This document shows positions 15,947 to 24,167 of a stretch of DNA of 64,000 nt, piece after piece; position 1 is the first letter of the stretch; the number at the start of each line of letters is the position of its first letter. The notes below the pieces were generated by a model. The model was not told the DNA's origin. It saw nothing but the letters and a program-made list of their open reading frames with translations, and made no database searches. Position numbers and translations under genes: made by a program. The DNA comes from Chryseobacterium daecheongense (GTDB lineage: Bacteria > Bacteroidota > Bacteroidia > Flavobacteriales > Weeksellaceae), in contig NZ_RJTX01000001.1 in assembly GCF_003729955.1 (NCBI RefSeq), positions 1,178,001-1,242,000 of the forward strand, read 5' to 3'.

Positions 15947-16435
15947 ATGGATATAGCATTAATCAATATTGTCTGTCTTATTTTATTGCTGCTTGGGATC
16001 ATCGGAACTTTTCTTCCTATCTTACCGGGGCTGGTTCTGAGTCTTTGCGGTTTACTGATTTATAAATTCGGGACAGATTCGGATCTCTCCATGATCTATA
16101 TCTGGGTTTTTGGAATTCTTACTGTGATATCTGCTGTTCTTAATTATGTAATTCCAGCTAAAACCAACAGAAAATATGGCGGGACGCGTTGGGGAAGCAT
16201 CGGTTCCGTTATCGGGACTATTATCGGAATGTTTTTTCCGCCTGTTGGTTTTTTGATCGGGATGTTTGCCGGCGTATTTGTAGGGGAATTGCTTCATGAC
16301 AGCAAGGACATGAATAAAGCATGGAAATCTACCAAGGGAGCTTTGATAGGATTTATTTACGGAACCGGATTCAGTTTCGTGGTAGGTGTGGCAATGTTTT
16401 TGGTAGTAGTATTAGATATGCTTAATATTATTTAA
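15947..16435 (+). CDS. DUF456 family membrane protein
   Basis: This 162-residue integral membrane protein has about five helices. The pattern LLLLGIIGTFLPILPGLVLSLCGLLIYKF at the start matches the DUF456 family. It continues with glycine-rich segments GGTRWGSIGSVIGTIIGMFFPPVG and GMFAGVFVGELLHDSKD, also typical of DUF456. The GxFLPxLPG motif is the most recognisable feature. The role is unknown. It is followed after 6 nt by a lipoprotein gene and may share its transcript. Confidence 0.85.
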   Translation: MDIALINIVCLILLLLGIIGTFLPILPGLVLSLCGLLIYKFGTDSDLSMIYIWVFGILTVISAVLNYVIPAKTNRKYGGTRWGSIGSVIGTIIGMFFPPVGFLIGMFAGVFVGELLHDSKDMNKAWKSTKGALIGFIYGTGFSFVVGVAMFLVVVLDMLNII

Positions 16436-16441
16436 AAAATT

Positions 16442-16930
16442 ATGATACATAAAGCCATCATATTGAGTTTAGGAATGTTAGCCTTAGCGAGCTGTAATGC
16501 TCAAAAGGAAACGAAAACATCTACAAAAACCCCCGTAGTAGAAACAAAGACTATGAGTAAAGAAGGAAGCGTTATCTATTTCAATGAAGGAGAAAATAAA
16601 TTTCTGAAGGAATATGACATGAATGTTACCTTCAAAAAAGTTTCCGAAGACAGCCGTTGTCCAAAAGGAGTACACTGTATCTGGGCTGGAGCTGCGGTTG
16701 CGGAAGTAGAAGTAATGGGAACGGCAACAAGACCTGTAACACTGCGTTTGGCAACTATGGATGATGCGGGGAAAAATCTATTTTCCTCTGCCGAATTTAA
16801 TGATTATACGATTTCCTTAGCCGAGATTACCCCCTATCCTAACGCGGAAGGCGGAGCAAAAGCATTAAATGGAAAATATAAAATCGGGATCAGAATAAAA
16901 GAAACCGGACCGAAACCTACCATACGATAG
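16442..16930 (+). CDS. Small lipoprotein with DSRCPKGVHCIWAGAA motif
   Basis: This 162-residue protein has a lipoprotein signal, MIHKAIILSLGMLALASC (Cys18), and a Thr/Lys-rich linker. A small beta-rich domain contains DSRCPKGVHCIWAGAAVAEVEV near residue 63. The Cys-pair motif recurs in secreted Bacteroidota proteins of unknown function. The 3' end overlaps the convergent ung gene by 14 bp. Function is not assigned. Confidence 0.75.
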   Translation: MIHKAIILSLGMLALASCNAQKETKTSTKTPVVETKTMSKEGSVIYFNEGENKFLKEYDMNVTFKKVSEDSRCPKGVHCIWAGAAVAEVEVMGTATRPVTLRLATMDDAGKNLFSSAEFNDYTISLAEITPYPNAEGGAKALNGKYKIGIRIKETGPKPTIR

Positions 16931-17558
16931 GCTTCTTCCCTTTTGAAACAAGATATTCGTTAATTTTTGAAAAAGGCTTGCTTCCAAAAAATCCCCTGTG
17001 AACAGAAAAAGGTGACGGATGCGCCGATTTTAAAATAAAATGTTTAGCCGGATCGATGAGTTCGGCTTTTTTTTGTGCAAAAGCTCCCCACAATACAAAT
17101 ACTACATTTTCTTTTTTATCCGAAATCTCTTTAATAATAAAATCTGTAAATTTTTCCCAGCCCAAATCTTTATGGGAATTCGGAGAATGGGCACGAACTG
17201 TTAAAGTAGCGTTCAACAAAAGTACGCCCTGCCTTCCCCAGTCATCAAGTTCTTTGGACGTCCTCACCACTCCAAGATCATCTTTCAGTTCAATAAAAAT
17301 GTTTTTAAGCGAAGGCGGTGCTGCCACCTGCTCGGAAACAGAAAAGCACAAACCATTCGCCTGATAATCATTATGATAGGGATCTTGCCCGATAATAACT
17401 ACTTCAACATCTTCAAAAGGTGTGATTTCCAGTGCTCTGAAGATCTGATTTTTAGGCGGAAACACTTTGGTAGTAGCATATTCCTGCTTTACTTTTTCCC
17501 AAAGATTTTTAAAATATTCTGTTTTCTTGATTGGGGCTAAAACTTCTGTCCAGGTCAT
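16917..17558 (-). CDS. ung: Uracil-DNA glycosylase, family 1
   Basis: This 213-residue enzyme has the water-activating loop IGQDPYHNDYQANGL (catalytic Asp59), LLLNATLTVR and the Leu-intercalation loop SAHPSPFSVHRGFFG with catalytic His180. All motifs of family 1 UDG are intact, and the length is normal for the family. It removes uracil from DNA for base-excision repair. Its C-terminal codons overlap the convergent lipoprotein gene. Confidence 0.96.
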   Translation of the reverse strand: MTWTEVLAPIKKTEYFKNLWEKVKQEYATTKVFPPKNQIFRALEITPFEDVEVVIIGQDPYHNDYQANGLCFSVSEQVAAPPSLKNIFIELKDDLGVVRTSKELDDWGRQGVLLLNATLTVRAHSPNSHKDLGWEKFTDFIIKEISDKKENVVFVLWGAFAQKKAELIDPAKHFILKSAHPSPFSVHRGFFGSKPFSKINEYLVSKGKKPIVW

Positions 17559-17610
17559 ATTATAATTGAAAATGAGCTAATTTAATAATTGTAAATACTT
17601 ACTTCTATGC

Positions 17611-17646
17611 AATGAAGAATCTTATTTATTGATTCTTTCTTCGTTG
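17611..17646. repeat. Hairpin GAAGAATC/GATTCTT between ung and the GNAT gene
   Basis: The arms AAGAATC (17615-17621) and GATTCTT (17631-17637) enclose a 9-nt AT loop, with TTCGTTG after the second arm. It resembles the TTCGT-containing dispersed palindromes at 5377 and 49170, and may also stop transcription from the GNAT gene. Confidence 0.35.
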
Positions 17647-17655
17647 GATCACAAC

Positions 17656-18162
17656 CTATTGATTTTTTAAACTAAAAACAAGATTATCAGGAAACCCTTC
17701 ATCTTCCCTGCTTTCTTCCAGCACAAAATGATGTTTCAAAAGAAGCAGTTTTGAGTTTTCATTAAGCTTATGGGTCATCGCTACAATTTCTAGTAACTGT
17801 AATTCATTAAAGCTAAAATCTAAAACCGCAGACAATGCTTCAGACATAATTCCCTGTCTATGATATTCCGGCAATAATTCGTAACCAACTTCTGCAATCT
17901 TCCGATCCTCAGAAAAATTCCAGAGACAGATGGTCCCGATAAGATTGGGCTGATCTTTTAAAGAAATTCCCCAATAGAAAGTCTGGTTATTCTCCGTTCT
18001 TTTCCTGATCGTTAAAATAAATTCCAACGCATCATAGTTATTTTTAGGTGGATTTCTGTGCACATATTGGTTGATGATCTCATTACTTCGGATCCGCAAG
18101 ATATCTTCAACATGATTTTCATTGATTTCTTTTAAAAGCAATCGTTCGGTTTCTAGTTTCAT
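17656..18162 (-). CDS. GNAT acetyltransferase, RimJ/RimL type
   Basis: This 168-residue protein has the RimL-like start KLETERLLLKEINENHVEDILRI, the core GTICLWNFSEDRKIAEVGYELLPEYHRQGIMSEAL and a final KLLLLKHHFVLEE. The acetyl-CoA loop is EYHRQGIMSE (Q/RxxGxG/A variant RQGIMS). It is probably an N-terminal or small-molecule acetyltransferase; the acceptor is unknown. It is monocistronic and diverges from the MutS2-like gene. Confidence 0.87.
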   Translation of the reverse strand: MKLETERLLLKEINENHVEDILRIRSNEIINQYVHRNPPKNNYDALEFILTIRKRTENNQTFYWGISLKDQPNLIGTICLWNFSEDRKIAEVGYELLPEYHRQGIMSEALSAVLDFSFNELQLLEIVAMTHKLNENSKLLLLKHHFVLEESREDEGFPDNLVFSLKNQ

Positions 18163-18282
18163 ATTTCAAATGTAATAAAAACTTAACCACAAAAGGCACA
18201 AAAGCTTTTACTAAAAGTCATCCCTAATTCTCAAATTAACTCATTTTCAAATGGGCACAGCATCCAATTAACATTTTCTCAC

Positions 18283-18290
18283 TAAATTTG
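18283..18290 (+). promoter_or_regulatory. -7 promoter box of the MutS2-like gene
   Basis: TAAATTTG ends 4 nt before the GTG start codon at 18295, the same distance as at 928 and 51298. This implies a leaderless or nearly leaderless mRNA and supports GTG as the true start. Confidence 0.55.
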
Positions 18291-18294
18291 CAGT

Positions 18295-20442
18295 GTGTAT
18301 ATAAATAAAGAAGATTTAAACGAGTTAGAGTTTCCGCAATTACTGGCGGAAATTTCTCCCTTTGCGTATTCTCCGAAAACAAGAGAAAAAATTCTTCAAC
18401 TTCGTCCGATGGGAATTGACGAGGCGGAACTTTCTTTGAAAAAAACGTCGGAATATTTATCGAGTTTTGAAAGTTCAAATGCAATTCCGTTTGATGAGTA
18501 TGAAGATATTGAAAGTGAACTGAAATTAATGCTGATTGAAAATTTCCGACTGGAAAACAATGCCTTCATTAAAATAAAAACTATTACGGAACAGATCGGG
18601 AAACTGCAAAAGTTTTTCCCAACAATGCCGGATACCTTCCCTACGTTAATGGAAGATGCTGCCGTATTGGAGTTCAGAAAGGAAATTATTGATAAAGTAG
18701 ATAAGGTTTTTAACCGATTCGGGGAAGTAAAAAGTGAAGCTTCACCCATTTTAAAAGGAATAAGAGCGGAAATCCAGGTGGCCAAAAAAGCAATTCAGGA
18801 AAATTTCAACAGAGCCTTATTCAATTACGGACAAAGCGAATTTCTGGATGATATCCGCGAAACTATTATTGATGATCAAAGGGTTTTAGCTGTAAAATCA
18901 GGATTCAAAAAAAGAGTTCCCGGGAGAGTGTTAGGACTTTCCAAAACAGGTTCCATCACATATATCCAGCCGGATTCTGTAGTGAAACACTATTTCAAGC
19001 TTCGCGAAAATGAAGAGGAAGAGAAAAAGGAAATTGATAAGATTTTAAGACAGCTTACCGCTGAATTGGCAGAATTCCAGCCTCAGCTTTGGAGATATCA
19101 GCAATATATTTTCGATCTTGATCTTACGAGAGCTAAAGCAAAATTTGCAGAACTGATCAACGGTGTTTTACCGAAAATCAACCGCCATAAAACCTTACGA
19201 TTAAGAGACGCTTTCCACCCCTTATTATTTTTAAGGAATAAAGCGGAAAACAAAACGATATTCCCGCAAACGCTTACGTTTACGGAACATAACCGAATTA
19301 TCTGTATTTCCGGGCCAAATGCAGGAGGAAAATCGATTACCTTAAAAACGGTTGGATTGCTTCAGCTAATGATCCAGAGTGGAATTTTGGTTCCGGTACA
19401 CCCGAAATCCGAAATGTTTTTCTTTGAGAAGATCATGACGGATATTGGTGACAACCAGTCTATTGAAAATCATCTTTCCACGTATTCATCAAGGTTAAAG
19501 AAAATGTCCGGAATCATCCGTGAGGCCGATGCCAATACGCTTTTACTGATTGATGAATTTGGTACGGGTTCTGATCCTGAATTGGGTGGAGCCTTAGCAG
19601 AAAGTTTCCTTGAATTTTTCTATGATAAAAAGAGTTTTGCGATCATTACAACGCATTACACAAATATCAAACTTGTAGTAGAACAGCTTCCAAATGCTCA
19701 GAACGCAGCAATGCTGTTCAATGAAGAGACGCTGGAACCGATGTATAAGCTGGAGGTAGGTCAAGCCGGAAGTTCATTCACGTTCGAAGTTGCTGAAAAG
19801 AATAAAATTCCGAGATTTATTATTCATTCTGCCAAGAAAAAGGTGGAACATGATATTGTGAACCTAGACAAGACGATTGTTAAGCTTCAGCAGGAGAAAT
19901 TCGAGGTAGAAAAGCTGAAATCTGATCTTGCAGAAAGAAAAGAATCTGTAGAAGACAAACGGGATAACCTTCAAAAACTGAATGACCAGCTTCAGCAAAA
20001 GCTGTATAATTTCCAAAAATTATATGAAGAGGAACATCGAAAACTTCAGTTCGGAAACAAGATTGAAGCTTTTATTGACAGCTATACGAAAGGAAAATCG
20101 AGAAAGGATGTAGTGAAAGATTTCGTGAAACTATTGGAGCAGGAAAAATTCAGGAAAATTGGAGCTGATAAAGATGAAAGCAAACGTCTTCAGGTGGTTA
20201 AAAGAAAGATCACTCAACAACTGAAAAAGGAAGAAGTAATTGAGAAGATAGCGGAAACCAACGAAAAACTGGAAGAAAAACGTAAAACCGACCGTGCGCT
20301 TTGGATGAAAGTAGGACAGCGTGTTCGTATTACCGGAAGTACAAGTGTGGGAACTATAGAGAAAATTTCTAAGAACAAAGTAATTGTGAACTATGGAACT
20401 TTCAAAACTACGATTAATGCGGATGAACTGGAAAGGATTTAA
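18295..20442 (+). CDS. MutS2-like ATPase lacking the C-terminal Smr domain
   Basis: This 715-residue protein starts at GTG and reads MYINKEDLNELEFPQLLAEI, the usual start of MutS2 homologues. The MutS-type ATPase has Walker A GPNAGGKSITLKT near residues 340-352 and Walker B LLIDEFGTGSDPELGGAL near 416-433. A long coiled coil (about 515-665) and a small RVRITGSTSVGTIEKI barrel follow. The chain then ends, so the Smr nuclease domain usual in about 780-residue MutS2 proteins is absent. MutS2 acts on recombination intermediates or stalled ribosomes rather than in mismatch repair. The gene stands alone. Confidence 0.9.
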   Translation: MYINKEDLNELEFPQLLAEISPFAYSPKTREKILQLRPMGIDEAELSLKKTSEYLSSFESSNAIPFDEYEDIESELKLMLIENFRLENNAFIKIKTITEQIGKLQKFFPTMPDTFPTLMEDAAVLEFRKEIIDKVDKVFNRFGEVKSEASPILKGIRAEIQVAKKAIQENFNRALFNYGQSEFLDDIRETIIDDQRVLAVKSGFKKRVPGRVLGLSKTGSITYIQPDSVVKHYFKLRENEEEEKKEIDKILRQLTAELAEFQPQLWRYQQYIFDLDLTRAKAKFAELINGVLPKINRHKTLRLRDAFHPLLFLRNKAENKTIFPQTLTFTEHNRIICISGPNAGGKSITLKTVGLLQLMIQSGILVPVHPKSEMFFFEKIMTDIGDNQSIENHLSTYSSRLKKMSGIIREADANTLLLIDEFGTGSDPELGGALAESFLEFFYDKKSFAIITTHYTNIKLVVEQLPNAQNAAMLFNEETLEPMYKLEVGQAGSSFTFEVAEKNKIPRFIIHSAKKKVEHDIVNLDKTIVKLQQEKFEVEKLKSDLAERKESVEDKRDNLQKLNDQLQQKLYNFQKLYEEEHRKLQFGNKIEAFIDSYTKGKSRKDVVKDFVKLLEQEKFRKIGADKDESKRLQVVKRKITQQLKKEEVIEKIAETNEKLEEKRKTDRALWMKVGQRVRITGSTSVGTIEKISKNKVIVNYGTFKTTINADELERI

Positions 20443-20459
20443 TTAATTACTTATATAAG

Positions 20460-20957
20460 ATGACTGTAAAAACACAGATAACTTTTAGGGAATATTTAAA
20501 ACTTAATATAGATATACTTTTTGAAGATATTTTCATTAAATTAAGTTTAATATTCTCATTTGTTTTTTGCATTTTAATTTTTATTTCAAATATTTTTTAT
20601 CAATTTAATTTCCAAAATTTCTTGATAGGAATTGCTATTCTATTATTTCTAATAGGTATACTTATTTTTAAATATTTCCAATTAAAAAATATATACAGAA
20701 CAAATAAAAATATTGGAAAACAAACAATCTGCACTTTTTCTAATGAAGGAATAATTATAAAAGCGGCTACTTTTGAAAGTATAATAAAATGGGAAACCAT
20801 CATTCAGATAAAAGAATTAAAAAGCTTATTTTTAATTTATTACGACTCAAAAACAAAAAGTTTCATTCCAAAAAAGGATTTTACAAAAGAACAGATTTCA
20901 GAGCTTAGAAATATTATAAAAAACAGTGCCATAATCGCATATCTAAGAAATGATTAA
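20460..20957 (+). CDS. Two-TM protein with YcxB-like C-terminal domain
   Basis: This 165-residue protein has two adjacent hydrophobic segments (about residues 25-45 and 50-70) and then a soluble tail. The tail contains FSNEGIIIKAATFESIIKWETIIQIKELKSLFLIY followed by FIPKKDFTKEQISEL, the pattern of the YcxB-like domain. The domain faces the cytoplasm; its role is unknown. It lies 17 nt after the MutS2-like gene. Codon use is much more AT-rich than in the neighbours. Confidence 0.7.
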   Translation: MTVKTQITFREYLKLNIDILFEDIFIKLSLIFSFVFCILIFISNIFYQFNFQNFLIGIAILLFLIGILIFKYFQLKNIYRTNKNIGKQTICTFSNEGIIIKAATFESIIKWETIIQIKELKSLFLIYYDSKTKSFIPKKDFTKEQISELRNIIKNSAIIAYLRND

Positions 20958-20960
20958 TAA

Positions 20961-20985
20961 AAAAAGGGAGTCATACTCCCTTTTC
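20961..20985. terminator. Bidirectional terminator between convergent genes
   Basis: AAAAGGGAGT and ACTCCCTTTT form a perfect 10-bp stem around a CAT loop, with A and T runs on either side. It serves the YcxB-like gene and the sorting-domain gene. Confidence 0.85.
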
Positions 20986-20987
20986 TA

Positions 20988-22031
20988 TTACCTTTTAATG
21001 AATTTTATTTTTTCATCTTTTATCTGTATAAAATAGGTTCCTTTGATCAGATGATGAACGTTTACTTGATCTGAAGTTTTTCCTTCATCCACTTTCTGTC
21101 CAACCGCATTATAAATCTCAAAATCGGTTGCAGAAGAAATGCCGGAAATATATAAGATATCTGAAACAGGATTAGGATAAACAGGTAATTTCTTATTTTT
21201 TGAGGCTTCTGCGGCTGACAAACTTCCATTCACAAAAGCGACTTTATAATCTTCCACTTCTCCGACAGGAAATGTACCGCAAGCTGATGTGATGGTTCCT
21301 GAACTTACAATTACCCTCATAGTAACTCCACAATTTCCGCCGGACATAGATCCGGAAGGAACCGTAAAATTAGCAGTTACCGGTGAAGTGAGGCTTACAG
21401 CGGAATCCATAATGCGCTCTGCAGATTCAAAGATACCATTTCCGTTAAAATCAATCCACGCACTTGCTGCAGTTGCGCTTTGAGCACCGGACCAGGCTTT
21501 GGTTACAGAAAGAACATTATTTGTACTTCCCAGTATGAATTGCATTTGAAGTCCAGAATTATTATAAAAATTTGAATACCCGGATGCCGCTGAATTATTA
21601 TTGATTTGAGCACCACCTGAAGGAGTTGCTTTTACATTTGAAATATAGGTTCCTGAATTTACAGATGACGATGCACAGTAATCTAAACTGGTCACAAAAA
21701 AAATAGACTCGGAAACATCATTTGTATTAACGGCATCCCGTATCCGCAATTCATAAGCTGTACAGGGCTGCAACGTGACAAGATTAAATGCGGTAATAGA
21801 ACCTACATACATATTGATCCAGGTTGAGGCTCCTACTGGTCTGAACTCAAGGATATACTGATTGCTAGGTATAGGATCCCAAGTGATATTCGCAGAAGTA
21901 AATGTAATATTGGAAGCAGCTACATTGGTAGGAACTGTATAGATGTTTACTATTTCATCTGTAAAACCTTTACTTTGATAAAATGAGATTCCTGATAGAA
22001 AAAGAAAGAAATAAAATAAATTTTTTACCAT
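20988..22031 (-). CDS. Secreted protein with fibronectin III, GEVED and type IX sorting domains
   Basis: This 347-residue exported protein has a signal peptide, MVKNLFYFFLFLSGISFYQS. A fibronectin-III-like domain (about residues 35-110; NITWDPIPSNQYILEFRPVG) is followed by a beta-rich GEVED-type domain (about 125-265) closing with FPVGEVEDYKVAF. The last 75 residues are a T9SS type A sorting domain, starting near LPVYPNPVSDILYISG and ending KGTYFIQIKDEKIKFIKR. It should be secreted by the type IX system and attached to or released from the cell surface. It is flanked by a terminator. Confidence 0.9.
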   Translation of the reverse strand: MVKNLFYFFLFLSGISFYQSKGFTDEIVNIYTVPTNVAASNITFTSANITWDPIPSNQYILEFRPVGASTWINMYVGSITAFNLVTLQPCTAYELRIRDAVNTNDVSESIFFVTSLDYCASSSVNSGTYISNVKATPSGGAQINNNSAASGYSNFYNNSGLQMQFILGSTNNVLSVTKAWSGAQSATAASAWIDFNGNGIFESAERIMDSAVSLTSPVTANFTVPSGSMSGGNCGVTMRVIVSSGTITSACGTFPVGEVEDYKVAFVNGSLSAAEASKNKKLPVYPNPVSDILYISGISSATDFEIYNAVGQKVDEGKTSDQVNVHHLIKGTYFIQIKDEKIKFIKR

Positions 22032-22159
22032 ACTTTTGGGGTATTTATTATGTTTTTGAAAATTAATTAAAAAATTTAAAAATATTATTATCTTTTAGCA
22101 ATCAAATATGACAATCTTGGCATAAAAGTTTTTAATTACCTGAATTACAATCTTATAAT

Positions 22160-22317
22160 CATTTAATTTATATATTTGAACGGTTAAAACTTAATGATTC
22201 CATCGAAAAAATTGCTGAGAATAAGGTGGTTGTAAACCGGGAGATAGAACTTTCAAAATGATGAGTAATGTAGATGAATTGAAGAGAATCCAACAAAGAG
22301 GTTACGTGGTAATTTAA
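22160..22317 (+). other. Duplicated promoter followed by coding-like remnants
   Basis: The 30-nt stretch 22160-22189 repeats at 22989-23018 (28 of 30 identical) and includes a TATATTTG box at 22171-22178. After it come protein-like pieces in two frames. One (22178-22260) reads LKLNDSIEKIAENKVVV ... IELSK and stops. The other (22258-22317) reads MMSNVDELKRIQQRGYVVI. They may be the remains of one frameshifted gene. The region fills most of the 311-nt gap before the next gene. Confidence 0.35.
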
Positions 22318-22342
22318 ATTTCACCAATGAAAATCCAGAAAT

Positions 22343-22801
22343 ATGAAAAAACAATTCTTCCTTTTGATACTATCTTTTTTAGGATATCAAATTTTCGGAC
22401 AATCAAATGCCACAATCGAGACGAAGGATGGCCTTGATTTCAACGATCTGCAACATATTTTATATTTTGAAGGAATAAGCAATCAAAAGTTCAATATTAA
22501 ATCAGATAGTTTGAAAGGCAAAAATTATCAGATTATTATTAAAGAATTTAAACAAGGGAAACTCTCCAAAACAGATATTGTTTTTGATTCAAAAGAGGAT
22601 GAATACTTCAGAATAAAAACAGACAGTTTATCTTTTGCCGTATTAACCAAGATGACAGACTTTAACTATTTTAAAATTCAGTTTCAATTTAATGGTTTCT
22701 CTTCGGAAAGAAAATATACTGTACAACCTTCTGAAAAAGATAAATTTGCGTTGAAAAGTTTTTTCGGTTCTAAAATAAAACACAACTTCCGATTAATTTG
22801 A
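22343..22801 (+). CDS. Hypothetical exported protein
   Basis: I do not recognise the family of this 152-residue protein. It starts with a signal peptide, MKKQFFLLILSFLGYQIFGQ, cleaved after GQ as is common in this genome. The mature part is polar and beta-rich, with many Lys, Asp and Phe residues (YFKIQFQFNGFSSERKYTV). The base composition is AT-rich. It lies downstream of a promoter duplicate and remnant DNA, so it may be a recent arrival or a diverging paralogue. Periplasmic location is inferred. Confidence 0.6.
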   Translation: MKKQFFLLILSFLGYQIFGQSNATIETKDGLDFNDLQHILYFEGISNQKFNIKSDSLKGKNYQIIIKEFKQGKLSKTDIVFDSKEDEYFRIKTDSLSFAVLTKMTDFNYFKIQFQFNGFSSERKYTVQPSEKDKFALKSFFGSKIKHNFRLI

Positions 22802-22959
22802 ACAGTATAAATTATTTTCTGGCTTATATGATGCCTTATGTAAGACCAGATAAAAGTGAAGCTTATTGTGAAGTTGCACAATCAGGGGTTCCTCCGGAAA
22901 AGCTTTATTACAAATACAAGATCCCACATTATTTTTTAATAGCAATAAAATTTGAATAA
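22798..22959 (+). CDS. Possible 53-residue small protein or gene fragment
   Basis: This open frame begins with TTG at 22798, overlapping the stop codon of the exported protein gene. It encodes 53 residues, including MMPYVRPDKSEAYCEVAQSG and PPEKLYYKYKIPHYF. An ATG at 22828 would give 43 residues. The composition is protein-like, but there is no family match and no clear promoter. It could be the remains of a longer gene. Confidence 0.3.
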   Translation: MNSINYFLAYMMPYVRPDKSEAYCEVAQSGVPPEKLYYKYKIPHYFLIAIKFE

Positions 22960-22988
22960 AAGCAAATATATAATTATCATCTCAAAGG

Positions 22989-23018
22989 CATTTAATTTAT
23001 ATATTTGACTGGTTAAAA
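22989..23018 (+). promoter_or_regulatory. Promoter repeat, second copy (with -7 box 23000-23007)
   Basis: This second copy of the 30-nt promoter element (28 of 30 identical to 22160-22189) contains TATATTTG at 23000-23007, 18 nt before the start at 23026. It is the likely promoter of the following gene. Confidence 0.55.
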
Positions 23019-23025
23019 ATTTTTC

Positions 23026-23826
23026 ATGATGATTTCCGTAAATAAGACATTGTACATATCTATTTTCAGTATTTTTTCTTTAGCTTCTGTTAAGGCTCAG
23101 AATAAAGTTCCTTTTGGAGTGGTAAAAGCTGAGGAAGGTTATGCGATGGTGCGTGTTCATAAGGATGATTACAGAAAGATCGTGGATAAGATCCGTATGA
23201 AAACGGGTGATGTCTTTGTATACGTAAAACCTGCTCCTGGAGAAACTGAATGGATCTGGATTCAATATCCTGAAAAAGATGATACGGAAAAGCCTTTTGT
23301 CAGATATGACAGCCTTAGTAAAGAAGGCATGGTGAATAAAGAGCGTATTGCTTTTATTGATCAGCTGCCGAAATTCACACCATCTAAGTCGAAAAACGGA
23401 AAATCTTTAATCTTCACGGATGATACCAATCCGAAAATTCCAGGAAACCAGAGAACCAAAGTCATTATTGATATTTATCCTTCCTATGCAAAGATTAAGA
23501 AACAGGAAAAGGATACCAATGGAAATATCACTAAAATTGATAAAGTAAAACCCTGGGGAGTTGGCAAAGAACTTCCCGAAGATCTAACCGAAATCAAATC
23601 TATACGGGTACAACAACCTGGAAGAGGCTCTGTATTTGTGAGAGATGCTATTAAAAATATGTTTCAGCCTACGATGGATTTCGATAAAGTAGAAGTAACC
23701 GCTCTCGACAATGATCACATTTTCCTCTACATGATCAATGGTTCTGGTGAAAACAGATATACCACACTCTGGACCATCAAAGAAGGAAGAGCTATAAGCC
23801 AGATTATTTTTAAAAATCCTGAATAA
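23026..23826 (+). CDS. Hypothetical exported protein of 266 residues
   Basis: This protein has a signal peptide ending in VKAQ (about residue 25; MISVNKTLYISIFSIFSLASVKA if the second ATG is used). The mature part has no recognised domain. It has beta-rich segments such as VIIDIYPSYAKIKKQE, IKSIRVQQPGRGSVFVRD and VTALDNDHIFLYMING, and lacks Cys pairs and membrane helices. A periplasmic or outer-membrane-associated role is possible. It is followed by the cobalamin riboswitch transcript. Confidence 0.65.
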   Translation: MMISVNKTLYISIFSIFSLASVKAQNKVPFGVVKAEEGYAMVRVHKDDYRKIVDKIRMKTGDVFVYVKPAPGETEWIWIQYPEKDDTEKPFVRYDSLSKEGMVNKERIAFIDQLPKFTPSKSKNGKSLIFTDDTNPKIPGNQRTKVIIDIYPSYAKIKKQEKDTNGNITKIDKVKPWGVGKELPEDLTEIKSIRVQQPGRGSVFVRDAIKNMFQPTMDFDKVEVTALDNDHIFLYMINGSGENRYTTLWTIKEGRAISQIIFKNPE

Positions 23827-23894
23827 TATAGGAATTCTCAGGATTATTCTTATTTTTGTCACTGAAAAGTGTAATACTTATTCATCTAGAAATT

Positions 23895-24040
23895 GGTACT
23901 GCTTAGCTGCAGGTTAAAAGGGAATCGTGTGAAAATCACGAACTGTCGCGCAACTGTAAGTATCCTACATCTTTATTATTGAACCACTGTGCCATGCATG
24001 GGAAGGAAATAAAGAGGGTACAAGTCAGGAGACCTGCCTT
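23895..24040 (+). ncRNA. Cobalamin (adenosylcobalamin-type) riboswitch aptamer
   Basis: The sequence carries the hallmark segments of the B12 aptamer in order: GGTTAAAAGGGAAtcgtgtgAAAATCACG (23912-23940), CGCAACTGTAAG (about 23949-23960), CCACTGTGCCATGCATGGGAAGG (about 23983-24005) and the B12 box AAGTCAGGAGACCTGCC (24022-24038). GCAGGT at the 5' end pairs with ACCTGC at the 3' end. The upstream TATTTTTG (23851-23858) is a plausible -7 box. Downstream, AACTTTCGCGATTGAAGTT (24056-24074) and CAGGAATTCGGTTCCTG (about 24098-24114) can each form hairpins and may form the expression platform. The next gene is an acyl-CoA thioesterase, not a B12 transporter. Confidence 0.93.
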
Positions 24041-24167
24041 TTTCTTTACTACAATAAACTTTCGCGATTGAAGTTGATTGATCTGATGGATGTTTCAGGA
24101 ATTCGGTTCCTGTGATTATTCTGTTTGTTCTGATCTATTTCATTTCGCTTTAATATTATAATGAAAT

